A DNA stretch of 64,000 nt from Nautilia sp. PV-1 (GTDB lineage: Bacteria; Campylobacterota; Campylobacteria; Campylobacterales; Nautiliaceae). The DNA lies in the NCBI RefSeq assembly GCF_004006315.1, contig NZ_CP026530.1, forward strand, positions 1,478,501 through 1,542,500. Direction: 5' to 3'. A program made the position numbers and the translations under genes. Below are positions 53,768-63,500 of this stretch, one piece after another; within the stretch, counting starts at the first letter, position 1; every line of letters begins with the position of its first letter. The notes under the pieces were generated by a model. The model was not told where the DNA came from, ran no database searches, and saw only the letters and a program-made list of their open reading frames with translations.

Positions 53768-54586
53768 TCAATATTTAACGTGTAAGAGTATTTTGCTCCA
53801 GTCGCTGCTGTGTTTATAATTTTTTATAATTAAATATTTTATGTTTTTTTTATTTTTAAATTTATCGTAATATGAAAAAAACACTGCTTTATTAATATTG
53901 TTATCGCTTCCGCCTATTAAATGAAGCTGTTTTATATTCTCCAGTTTATCAGTAAAATCAGCCGGGTTTAAAGAGCACGTTAACGGAGTTAAATGATGTA
54001 TTTCACACCATTTTTTTGTATCAAGATTGCCCGCAACGGTAACAAGCATTGAAACATCGTTTCTAAAAGAGCTTATAAGGGCGGCAACCGCTCCTCCTCC
54101 TGAATATCCGATTAATACAAAAGATTTTATATCATATTTGTTTTTTAGCTGATTTAAAACATCCTGATAACTTGATATTACTTTTTTGGAAAACCTGCAA
54201 TCAGTCCAGTATTTGTAATTACATTGTTTATCATTTACGTATTGACAAGGCCTTGCCAGGTATACAACACATTTATGACGGTCGTTTAAAGCCAGTTTTA
54301 AACCTTCCGGATTTAAAGGAGTGGGATTTGAAGAAATTAAATCAGACGTAATCCATGAAAGACCGTCTCCTTCTATATAAACATATACTTTCTTACATCC
54401 TTTCAGGTTACCTTCATAAGAAAAAATCTTAAATTCTTTTGTATTGAAAATATGTTTTTTAAATTTATTGCCTGCAAGTTTATCTGCTTTCGCAAGTCTT
54501 TGGGAAGGGGAAGGAATATTATATCCGCACCCTATAAGAAATAAAAAAATGAAAAAATATATTAAAAAATATATTAATTTTCTCAT
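53768..54586 (-). CDS. Lipoprotein alpha/beta hydrolase
   Basis: 272 residues. Long hydrophobic signal ending in lipobox LIGC (about residue 20), then an alpha/beta hydrolase: oxyanion region YIEGDG, nucleophile GYSGGG near 162, acid in GGSDNNI near 227, His in NYKHSSDW near 261. Probably acts on ester bonds at the outer or inner membrane face. It starts 5 bp after the autotransporter stop without a clear ribosome-binding site, so it seems coupled to it. Substrate unknown. Confidence 0.82.
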   Translation of the reverse strand: MRKLIYFLIYFFIFLFLIGCGYNIPSPSQRLAKADKLAGNKFKKHIFNTKEFKIFSYEGNLKGCKKVYVYIEGDGLSWITSDLISSNPTPLNPEGLKLALNDRHKCVVYLARPCQYVNDKQCNYKYWTDCRFSKKVISSYQDVLNQLKNKYDIKSFVLIGYSGGGAVAALISSFRNDVSMLVTVAGNLDTKKWCEIHHLTPLTCSLNPADFTDKLENIKQLHLIGGSDNNINKAVFFSYYDKFKNKKNIKYLIIKNYKHSSDWSKILLHVKY

Positions 54587-54591
54587 TTTAA

Positions 54592-57500
54592 TTAAAATTT
54601 CATATTATATTTTGCAAATACGCTTCTGCTTGTAAATCCGCTTGTTTTTCTGTCTATATTAAATCCGAAACTAAAGGATGTGTTGTGTTGAAGTTTTTTG
54701 TCAACACTCATTCCTCCGTTAAATGTTGCCGCACTGTTTTTTATTCCGTCAGTATCAAACACAACATCGTTTGCACCCTGGAAACTTGCCGATACTGTCT
54801 GTCTGTCATTTTTAAAATTATAATCAATATTCGCATATGCTTCAAAATCGGTTGAAAGATTTAATTTATATGACAGTAATCCGCCTGTGCCTAATATCAT
54901 TTCTTCAGTATTATATCCTGATACATTTAAATTCAGTCCTCCGGCTCCAGTTTCACTGTAACTTGGGGTATGGTAATATTTATATGCAAATTTTATTTTT
55001 GGAATAAATGTAAGCTGGTCTTTAATCTGCATATTTTTATTCATTACAGTCTGTAAATAAAACAGTTTTGCGTTATATGATCCTGATGCAGTCTGCCCTA
55101 TTGCACTAATATATCTGCTTGTATTTACTTTCTGTACTCCGATACCTATCTGATAAGAAAGCATACTTTGATAATTAACTACCGGTTTTGAACCGTACAT
55201 AATAAATGTATATCCGTCTAAATCACTTGACTGAGGCAGATCATTAGTATTCACATCGCTTTTAGAATAAGCAAACGCCAACCCTAATCTTTTAGAATCC
55301 GAATACTCCCCGTCAATTCCCAATACAAATCCGTGTGTATGTGCGCTAAAACCTTTGTAACCGTCTTTATTGCTTTGTGTTGTATATGTATAATAAGGTT
55401 TTATCCATAAATTTCTGTCTTTAAACACTTTATTACCTGAGTTTAATCCTCTTTGTCTAGCACCTATTATTGAATTTATCATATTGCTCATTCTTAATGC
55501 TGCAACAGAAGTCGTCAATGTATTAACCGGTGTAGCTTCAGCCAAGTCATTTACTTTGTCTTCATCACTGCTTCTTGAATCAAGTGTTGTTAAAAATCCG
55601 TCTATATCTGCGTTTATTTTAGGCTGATTGAATATTGTATCTAATGCTTTTGCCGTACCAATCACATATGTATCTCCGGTATTGTTTACAAGTGTTTCAA
55701 GCCCTTCATCAGCTTTTCTTACGATAAGGTTCATTGCTGTCCCGTTGTTTTCTGCCGAAAAAGCTAAAAGTGCACTGTTATCTACAAAGTTCAAAGAATA
55801 TATGTCTGTACTGATATTCCCGTCTGTTGTTTCAGCTATAAGACCTTCTGAGTTGTTAAACTCTTTGTATCTAAGTTGGGAAGAATCGCTTAAAGAATCA
55901 AACCATTTTCCTATAGTGTCATCAGTTGTATTTACAAAATTAACTTTTATGGTTGAGCCTTCTTTAAATGTTATGTCTCCGCTTGTCTGGATATACGGCG
56001 TCTGTGCTGAAAGGGTTGTATTGTTTACTTCTATGTCCAGATCAAGTATTCCTTGTGCATTTTGGGTGTATGTTTTTGAATATACGGTATTGGAAATACT
56101 TAGTTTTAAATCTCCGTTGTTTATTACATCCACGCCTTTTGCGTCTATATCACCTTTAACTGTTCCGTTATTGGTAAATGTCCCTGATGTGGCAGTAGGA
56201 GCCTGGAATGTATATTCAGCTGTTATTGTTCCGTTGTTTATTACTGTTCCGGCTTCACTCCCTCCTATATATATACCTGTTTGTGCTGTAATATTCCCTT
56301 CTGTATCGTTTAATACGGTTCCGGTGTTTGTTGTTACTGATATACCCGTGTTGGATGTTATAAGATTGTTGTTTGTTACATTTGCATAGTTGTTTTCTAC
56401 GTTTATACCTTTTCCGCTTCCGGTTATAAGGGCGTTATTTTCAACCGTTGCATTGTTGTCTTTTACTTTTATACCGCTGTCCGTACTTGAAATATATCCG
56501 TTGTTTGTGATTGTATTCTCATTATTTATTATATAAATTCCACTATTCATAGAAGTTATATTTCCATCCGTTTCATTAATAACAAATCCATTATTAGTAG
56601 TTGCCATAATACCGGTATTAGACGAAATAAAACCATCATTTGTTATATTTTTATTATTATTGTTTACAAAAATTCCCGTACCGCTGTTTATATTGCCGTT
56701 ATTCGTAATTTCAGCATTGTTATCATTTACATTAATACCATATTCACTTGAACTGGATAAAGTTCCATTATTTGTTATATTTCCTTCATTGTCAGAAACT
56801 TCTATTCCGCTAATTGTTGAATCAATATTTCCGCTTATGTCATTTATAATTGATGCATTATTAGTTGTTACCAATATTCCCGTATGAGAATCGGAAGATA
56901 TTATATTTTGATTTATAACATCAGCAAAATTGTTTTGTACGTTTATTCCTGTTGTAGTATTAATTGTACCGTTATTTAAAACAGTATTATTATTATTTGT
57001 CACATAAATACCGCCGACACTTACTTCTAACGTTCCTTTATTTGCGATAGTACCGTTATTGTCTGTAACATTAATATCATAATCATTAGAACTTTCGATA
57101 ACTCCATAGTTTGTTATATAACCTTCATTATCAGCTACTTGTATAGAAGTTTTTGACGTTATTATTTGCGCATTTGTTGAATCATCTGATCCGTTTGTTA
57201 TCATTCCTTTATTCATTTCAACTTGTATACCCACATCCGAAGAAAGATTATAATAGTTCGTAATATTACCGTCGTTATTTGTTACGTTTATTCCTATGTC
57301 TCCATTGTAAATATAATAATAATTATTAATTTTTCCATTATTATTTACTACGTTAATTACAGAATTATTTGTTGAACCTAATAAATTACCAACATTATCA
57401 ATTTCACCATTATTATCAGTTACATTAATTACAGAACTATCAGAGCTGGACATTGTCCCGCCATAATAGTTTGAAATATAACCTTCATTATCAGCCACTT

Positions 57501-60432
57501 CTATTGCACTTTTAACAGTACTTATTGTCGCATCTCTATTATTAGAAATAGAACCGTTATTTGTTGTTACGCTTATACCGGTATCGGAAGTAATATTGCC
57601 GTAGTTTTTAATAACTTTATAGTTGTTTTCCGCATTTATACCGACTACTGAGCTGATTTCGCTGTTGTTGACAACACTGTTGTTATTATTAGTTACATTA
57701 ATTCCAATATTGTTTGAAGAATCAATAGTTCCGTTGTTTACTACTGTATTATTGTTGTTTTCAACATTTATTCCGTTAGTACTTTGGGCTATGGTTGCGT
57801 TGTTTTCAACTGTCCCGTTGTTGTCTGTTACATTTATACCGTTACTTCCTGAAAGATATCCGTTGTTTAAAACAGTGTTTTCGTTATCTGATACATATAT
57901 CGCATCGTTATTTGAAGTAATATTCCCATCTGTGTCGTTTAGAACTGTTCCGTTATTTGTGTTTACTGACATACCTGTATTTGAATTTATATTTTTTAAA
58001 TTAGTTATTGTTCCCACATTATTATTTACATATATTCCAATATCATTTGTAGTTACGTTACCATCATTTTGAATTAAACCGTTATTGCTTCCATTTATTA
58101 CAATACCTCTGCTGCTGCCTGAAGTGTCGTTGCTGTTAATAACACTATTATTTGTAATAGTATTATTATTATCATTTTGTACATATATCCCATAATATTG
58201 AACATCAATTGTTCCATTATTTGAAATCAATCCGATATTATCGCCATATGCTTCCATCCCGTTACCGCCGGTACTAGTAATTAACCCGTTATTAATCAAA
58301 CTTCCGACATTATTACCCTCTAAGTGTACAGCTGTAGACGTAGTATTAATATTGCCATTACTATCATTCAAAATAAGCCCGTTATTATTTCCGCTTAAAA
58401 ATATATCAATTGCTGCCGTCATACTGCTTGTATTTATAATATTACCATTATTGTCATGCTGTAAATAAACACCATAATGATTAGCATTTATATTACCGTC
58501 GTTAGTAATATTTCCTTCATTATTTCCATAAATTTCAATACCGTTATCATTTTCATTACTTATTGATCCATAATTCTCAATTACACCTAAATTATCACTT
58601 TCAATGTGTATTGAAGTCGAAGTCGTGTTTATATTTCCCCCACTATTATTTAAAACTGTTCCATTGTTCGTATTTATGTAAATTCCAATATTTCCGCTTA
58701 TTGAAGCATTATTAATTATATTACTGTTATTATTTATTACATTAATAGCGTTACTACTATTGGTAATAGTACCGTTGTTTTCTATTAAACCATTATTATT
58801 AGTCACTTTTATCGCACTGTCACCTCCTGACATATAACCTTTATTTAAAATACTGTTTTCATTATCTGATATTAACATTGATACATTGACTGCAGTAATA
58901 TTCCCGTCATTATCATTTAATACTGATCCGTTATTGGTACTTATATTTATTGCAGTAGGCGCATACATATATCCGTTATTAACAACACTGTTTTCATTAT
59001 CTGTCACTAATATACCGTAACTTGAACGATCAACCATTTTATTAGTGTTTTGTATAACTCCGTTATTAGTAACAACTTGTATACCCAATCCGGAATAAAT
59101 ATAAGCAATATTAGATATTAGATTATTATTATTTTGAACAAATATCCCCCCGTAGCCACCTGTTATTTGTCCACGATTTTCAACAAGACTGTAATTTGTA
59201 CCATTAACTTCTAAAGAAAATTTACCACTTGATATGGTTGCTCCCCAGTCGTTTAACAAATAACCGTAATTATCTGATACCAATATTGCACTATTAGAAG
59301 TAGACATTGTTCCATCATTTGAAACAGTGCCGTTATTTGTTTGAACTATTATTCCGTCATTATTAATTATTTCATTGCTATTTATAACACTACCGCTATT
59401 ATTATTCACATATATTGCGCCTAATGCAGCTGCATTTATTGAACCGTTGTTAATAATGTTTCCACTATTACTAGTCACTTCTATACCATAAGCATTTGTA
59501 CTTGAAATAGTTCCGTTATTAGTAATACCCCCTCCGTTATTTGATACTTTAATAGAACTTTCGCTAGAATTAATTTGTCCATCCGTATCATTTACTATAA
59601 CACCATTATTAATCATTGCTGATATTCCGCTACCATCACTGCTTGTAAGCGTTCCGTTATTTGTTATATTATTTTCATTATCATATACTAATATTGAAGA
59701 TTTTTTTGAGTTTATGTCTTTATAATTAATAATAGTCCCATTATTATCTTGTGTAATTTCTATACCGCTTCCCTCATCACTGTTTATTACACCATCATTT
59801 TGAATTCCTCCAAAAACACTGCCTATAACATAAACAGCACTTAAATTTGCATCAATTTCACCACCCGTATAATTATCTATAACTCCGTAAGTATCAAAAT
59901 TCACTATTCCGTTACCGGATATACTATTTAAAGTTCCTTTATTAGTTATAAACTGATTATTACTTCCTGTTGTTATTGCAGTTTTTTTTGATGTTATAAC
60001 GGCACCTACATCATTAAGTATTGTACCTTCATTGTATCCTCCAACAACAATACCTGAATCTACCATATCAACCAATGAGCCTTTATTAATAATTTCACCA
60101 TAATTATTTTCATACACTCCTATTGAAATTTGCGATGAATTAATTTTTCCGTCTGTATCATTGATTACAGTTCCATTATTGTCTTTTTCCAGATATATAC
60201 CAATACGATCGCTTGTAATATTTCCGTCATTGGATATTACATATCCACTTAACAGTGTGTCAGAAACATCAATACTACTTACACTAGTAGTAATACTTCC
60301 TGTATTAGTCACTGTTATATTTTCATCTCCTGCACTTGTTATTTGAGATGTAGTTGAAGAATCTATTGTCTGATTAGCCAATGCTATACATGCAACTATA
60401 CTTAATAAAAAGATTTTTTTTCCGACGTTCAT
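54592..60432 (-). CDS. Asn-rich autotransporter adhesin
   Basis: 1946 residues, type V secreted. Signal peptide (MNVGKKIFLLSIVACIALANQ). Passenger of degenerate coils of 21-24 residues, pattern GIxVxxNNGxVxNxGxI..., about 60 by eye, extending to about residue 1500. This fits a right-handed beta-helix. The linker holds a short helical region (SDEDKVNDLAE), then a C-terminal beta-barrel from about residue 1685 ending FAKYNMKF. The barrel ends in Phe, as needed for BAM. No protease or lipase motif is visible, so an adhesin or biofilm role is likely. AAAGG precedes the ATG. Confidence 0.92.
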   Translation of the reverse strand: MNVGKKIFLLSIVACIALANQTIDSSTTSQITSAGDENITVTNTGSITTSVSSIDVSDTLLSGYVISNDGNITSDRIGIYLEKDNNGTVINDTDGKINSSQISIGVYENNYGEIINKGSLVDMVDSGIVVGGYNEGTILNDVGAVITSKKTAITTGSNNQFITNKGTLNSISGNGIVNFDTYGVIDNYTGGEIDANLSAVYVIGSVFGGIQNDGVINSDEGSGIEITQDNNGTIINYKDINSKKSSILVYDNENNITNNGTLTSSDGSGISAMINNGVIVNDTDGQINSSESSIKVSNNGGGITNNGTISSTNAYGIEVTSNSGNIINNGSINAAALGAIYVNNNSGSVINSNEIINNDGIIVQTNNGTVSNDGTMSTSNSAILVSDNYGYLLNDWGATISSGKFSLEVNGTNYSLVENRGQITGGYGGIFVQNNNNLISNIAYIYSGLGIQVVTNNGVIQNTNKMVDRSSYGILVTDNENSVVNNGYMYAPTAINISTNNGSVLNDNDGNITAVNVSMLISDNENSILNKGYMSGGDSAIKVTNNNGLIENNGTITNSSNAINVINNNSNIINNASISGNIGIYINTNNGTVLNNSGGNINTTSTSIHIESDNLGVIENYGSISNENDNGIEIYGNNEGNITNDGNINANHYGVYLQHDNNGNIINTSSMTAAIDIFLSGNNNGLILNDSNGNINTTSTAVHLEGNNVGSLINNGLITSTGGNGMEAYGDNIGLISNNGTIDVQYYGIYVQNDNNNTITNNSVINSNDTSGSSRGIVINGSNNGLIQNDGNVTTNDIGIYVNNNVGTITNLKNINSNTGMSVNTNNGTVLNDTDGNITSNNDAIYVSDNENTVLNNGYLSGSNGINVTDNNGTVENNATIAQSTNGINVENNNNTVVNNGTIDSSNNIGINVTNNNNSVVNNSEISSVVGINAENNYKVIKNYGNITSDTGISVTTNNGSISNNRDATISTVKSAIEVADNEGYISNYYGGTMSSSDSSVINVTDNNGEIDNVGNLLGSTNNSVINVVNNNGKINNYYYIYNGDIGINVTNNDGNITNYYNLSSDVGIQVEMNKGMITNGSDDSTNAQIITSKTSIQVADNEGYITNYGVIESSNDYDINVTDNNGTIANKGTLEVSVGGIYVTNNNNTVLNNGTINTTTGINVQNNFADVINQNIISSDSHTGILVTTNNASIINDISGNIDSTISGIEVSDNEGNITNNGTLSSSSEYGINVNDNNAEITNNGNINSGTGIFVNNNNKNITNDGFISSNTGIMATTNNGFVINETDGNITSMNSGIYIINNENTITNNGYISSTDSGIKVKDNNATVENNALITGSGKGINVENNYANVTNNNLITSNTGISVTTNTGTVLNDTEGNITAQTGIYIGGSEAGTVINNGTITAEYTFQAPTATSGTFTNNGTVKGDIDAKGVDVINNGDLKLSISNTVYSKTYTQNAQGILDLDIEVNNTTLSAQTPYIQTSGDITFKEGSTIKVNFVNTTDDTIGKWFDSLSDSSQLRYKEFNNSEGLIAETTDGNISTDIYSLNFVDNSALLAFSAENNGTAMNLIVRKADEGLETLVNNTGDTYVIGTAKALDTIFNQPKINADIDGFLTTLDSRSSDEDKVNDLAEATPVNTLTTSVAALRMSNMINSIIGARQRGLNSGNKVFKDRNLWIKPYYTYTTQSNKDGYKGFSAHTHGFVLGIDGEYSDSKRLGLAFAYSKSDVNTNDLPQSSDLDGYTFIMYGSKPVVNYQSMLSYQIGIGVQKVNTSRYISAIGQTASGSYNAKLFYLQTVMNKNMQIKDQLTFIPKIKFAYKYYHTPSYSETGAGGLNLNVSGYNTEEMILGTGGLLSYKLNLSTDFEAYANIDYNFKNDRQTVSASFQGANDVVFDTDGIKNSAATFNGGMSVDKKLQHNTSFSFGFNIDRKTSGFTSRSVFAKYNMKF

Positions 60433-60583
60433 AGTTAACCTTTTTTTTATAAAGTTTTAATTCTATTTTAATAAAATAAACAAATTGATGCCATGACATT
60501 TCAGCTCAAAATTGAATTAGTTTATTTTTTATTTGCAGTAACTTTTTGAAGTAAAAAAAAGAGTGAAAGAAAAATTAATATAA

Positions 60584-63500
60584 TTAAATTTTTCCTTCTG
60601 TATTAATAATATTTTCTTTTTTCTGTTTTACGTCAGCATTAGGATTAGTTGTGTTTTGCAATTTATGATAAACAGAGAACAGAGTACTGTTATACATATC
60701 TATAAGAGTACCGCTTATAACTCTGTTGTTAAATACAATTAAATCCAAATTTATAAACGAATCGGACGGCAATAAATTACTAATCAAATAAGCTGACAAT
60801 AAATTTTTTGATTCTAATGCGGCAACATTGACTTCTCCTCCTGATAACACATTTAAAGGTGTATCAGGAGCACCAATAATACCGTTTAATGCAGTTAAAA
60901 GCACATCGTTTGAAGCTACAATATTATAAGGCAGTTTTTCATTAGGGAAAATATTTCCATCTTCGGAAGTTATATATGCATTTTTAGTTTCTATATAAGA
61001 TACAAGAACATCGTCTTTAGCATCGATATAAGTATTTGCTCCCAAAATTTCACTGCCGCTTTGCTGAGTGAACGCGCCGTCGGTTAAAATGTTAATATCT
61101 CCGTTTTTATTGTAAAGAGCATAACCGTCTCCGTCTATATCCGAAGCTGTAATTGATTTGTCGTTTCTGATATCGATATTGTTAGCCGCACTGTTATATG
61201 CGTCTATATAATTAACATCTGTATCCAGATATTTCTCATTTACCCCGTCATCTCCGATACCGTTTGCGGCTTTTGCTAATAAGCTGTCGCCTACGATATC
61301 AACATCTTCATCTCCGTCTTGAGTTATTGCGCCATTTTGTGATTCAAGAGATATCTCTTTTGGTGACTGAACATAATCGATATTCATATTTCCTGCGGAA
61401 TTCAATGCCACGTTTCCGTTATCAGAAACTATATTAGAACCTTTTGCCTGTGTAAACGTTCCGTCTGTTGAGAATGTAATATCTCCTGACGCCTGAAGTC
61501 CACTTAATGTTCCTACCGCTCCTACAACTGTGTCTTTGCTGTTATGTAAATTTATATTGCCGTTACTGCTTACTGCCGCAACCACATCCGCTGAAATTTT
61601 TATAGCTTCATTTAATACTGACTGAATGCTTCCGGCTGCCTGAAGCATTACATTGTCTCCCGCTATATTCATACTTGATGCGTCATCACCTGATATTGCA
61701 CCGTTTAACGTAGTAATATATGCGTTTTTACTTTGAAGGTCAGACAATAAGATATCGTCTTTGGCATTTATAGTCACATCCTGACCTGATATTTTTGTAG
61801 CACTTTGCTGAGTGAACGCGCCGTCGGTTAAAATGTTAATATCTCCGTTTTTATTGTAAAGAGCATAACCGTCTCCGTCTATATCCGAAGCTGTAATTGA
61901 TTTGTCGTTTCTGATATCGATATTGTTAGCCGCACTGTTATATGCGTCTATATAATTAACATCTGTATCCAGATATTTCTCATTTACCCCGTCATCTCCG
62001 ATACCGTTTGCGGCTTTTGCTAATAAGCTGTCGCCTACGATATCAACATCTTCATCTCCGTCTTGAGTTATTGCGCCGTTTTGTGATTCAAGAGATATCT
62101 CTTTTGGTGACTGAACATAATCGATATTCATATTTCCTGCGGAATTCAATGCCACGTTTCCGTTATCAGAAACTATATTAGAACCTTTTGCCTGTGTAAA
62201 CGTTCCGTCTGTTGAGAATGTAATATCTCCTGACGCCTGAAGTCCACTTAATGTTCCTACCGCTCCCACGACTGTGTCTTTGCTGTTATGTAAATTTATA
62301 TTGCCGTTACTGCTTACTGCCGCAACCACATCCGCTGAAATTTTTATAGCTTCATTTAATACTGACTGAATGCTTCCGGCTGCTTGAAGCATTACATTGT
62401 CTCCCGCTATATTCATACTTGATGCGTCATCACCTTGAATATCCCCGTTGCTGACCAGATACAAATCTTTACCTGTCAATGAGTCTATTGATAAAAGAGT
62501 CGGAGCAAACAGATAAATATTGTTACCGGTTGTAGCTTTTACAACACCGTTTGTATAAATAGGATTTTCCTGCGTTCCTATAGGAGTATCGTTCAACATA
62601 GTTAAAATTATATTTTTAGAATCTATTAAATTAGTTCCTAAATTATAAACACCGTTATTACCGTTTATTTCAGTAGTTCCACTTTGATTGTCAATATTTC
62701 CGTTTAACTGAACTTCTCCTCCGTTATTGCTGTTTACAACAACACTTCCGCTGTCATACCCCATACCGTTAAGTTCTATATTACTGTAGCTTTGCTGTTT
62801 AACTCCGTTGATATATAGTCCGTTATCCGGATTGCTGTTCGTATTGATTTCTTGTAAATTTACATTTTTACTTGTAAAGTTATTTACTGTAATATGAGTA
62901 TTACCGTTGACATAACTGACTTTTCCGCTGCCTTCAAATGTTGCATCGTTTAAGTTAATATTGACAGCTCCTCCAGGCTGAACGATATCTTTAAGATATA
63001 CTGTACTGTCATCAGAAGAAGCAATATAACGTGCATCCTCACTGTAAGGGTCAATATCGGAATAAATATTTACTGTCTGATCTGTAACACCGCTTTGCAT
63101 TGTACCGTCTAAAACTAAAGAAACGCCTTTTTCAGCATTAATATTTATATTGCCGTTAGCTGTAATATTATCAATATAATATTTTGATTCCGCCGCGGTT
63201 TGTAATATATTCTCAGTTGAAATTTGTTCTCCTGTATCAGGGTCGGTAGAATATGTGTAATATTTATAATATGTAGCTCCCGGATTAAGTGTTAAGAAAA
63301 GATCTCCTTCGGTTTTAATATTGCTTAAATCCAATCCGTCTATGACATAATCTTCATTTAACGGAACATCTGTAAGTTCACTCAGTTTCAATCCAAGATA
63401 AGTGTCATAAAAACTGTTTGTAGTTATAGAAGGATTATCGCTGTCGCTTTTTTGAAGTTCAATTTCTACAGGATTTTCACTGCTTCCGATTGAACCTTTT

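Noticed and set aside
55628-56389. 253-residue plus-strand ORF opposite the autotransporter
   Set aside because: Mirror frame of the repetitive passenger and barrel; Val/Ser/Phe-rich with no ribosome-binding site.
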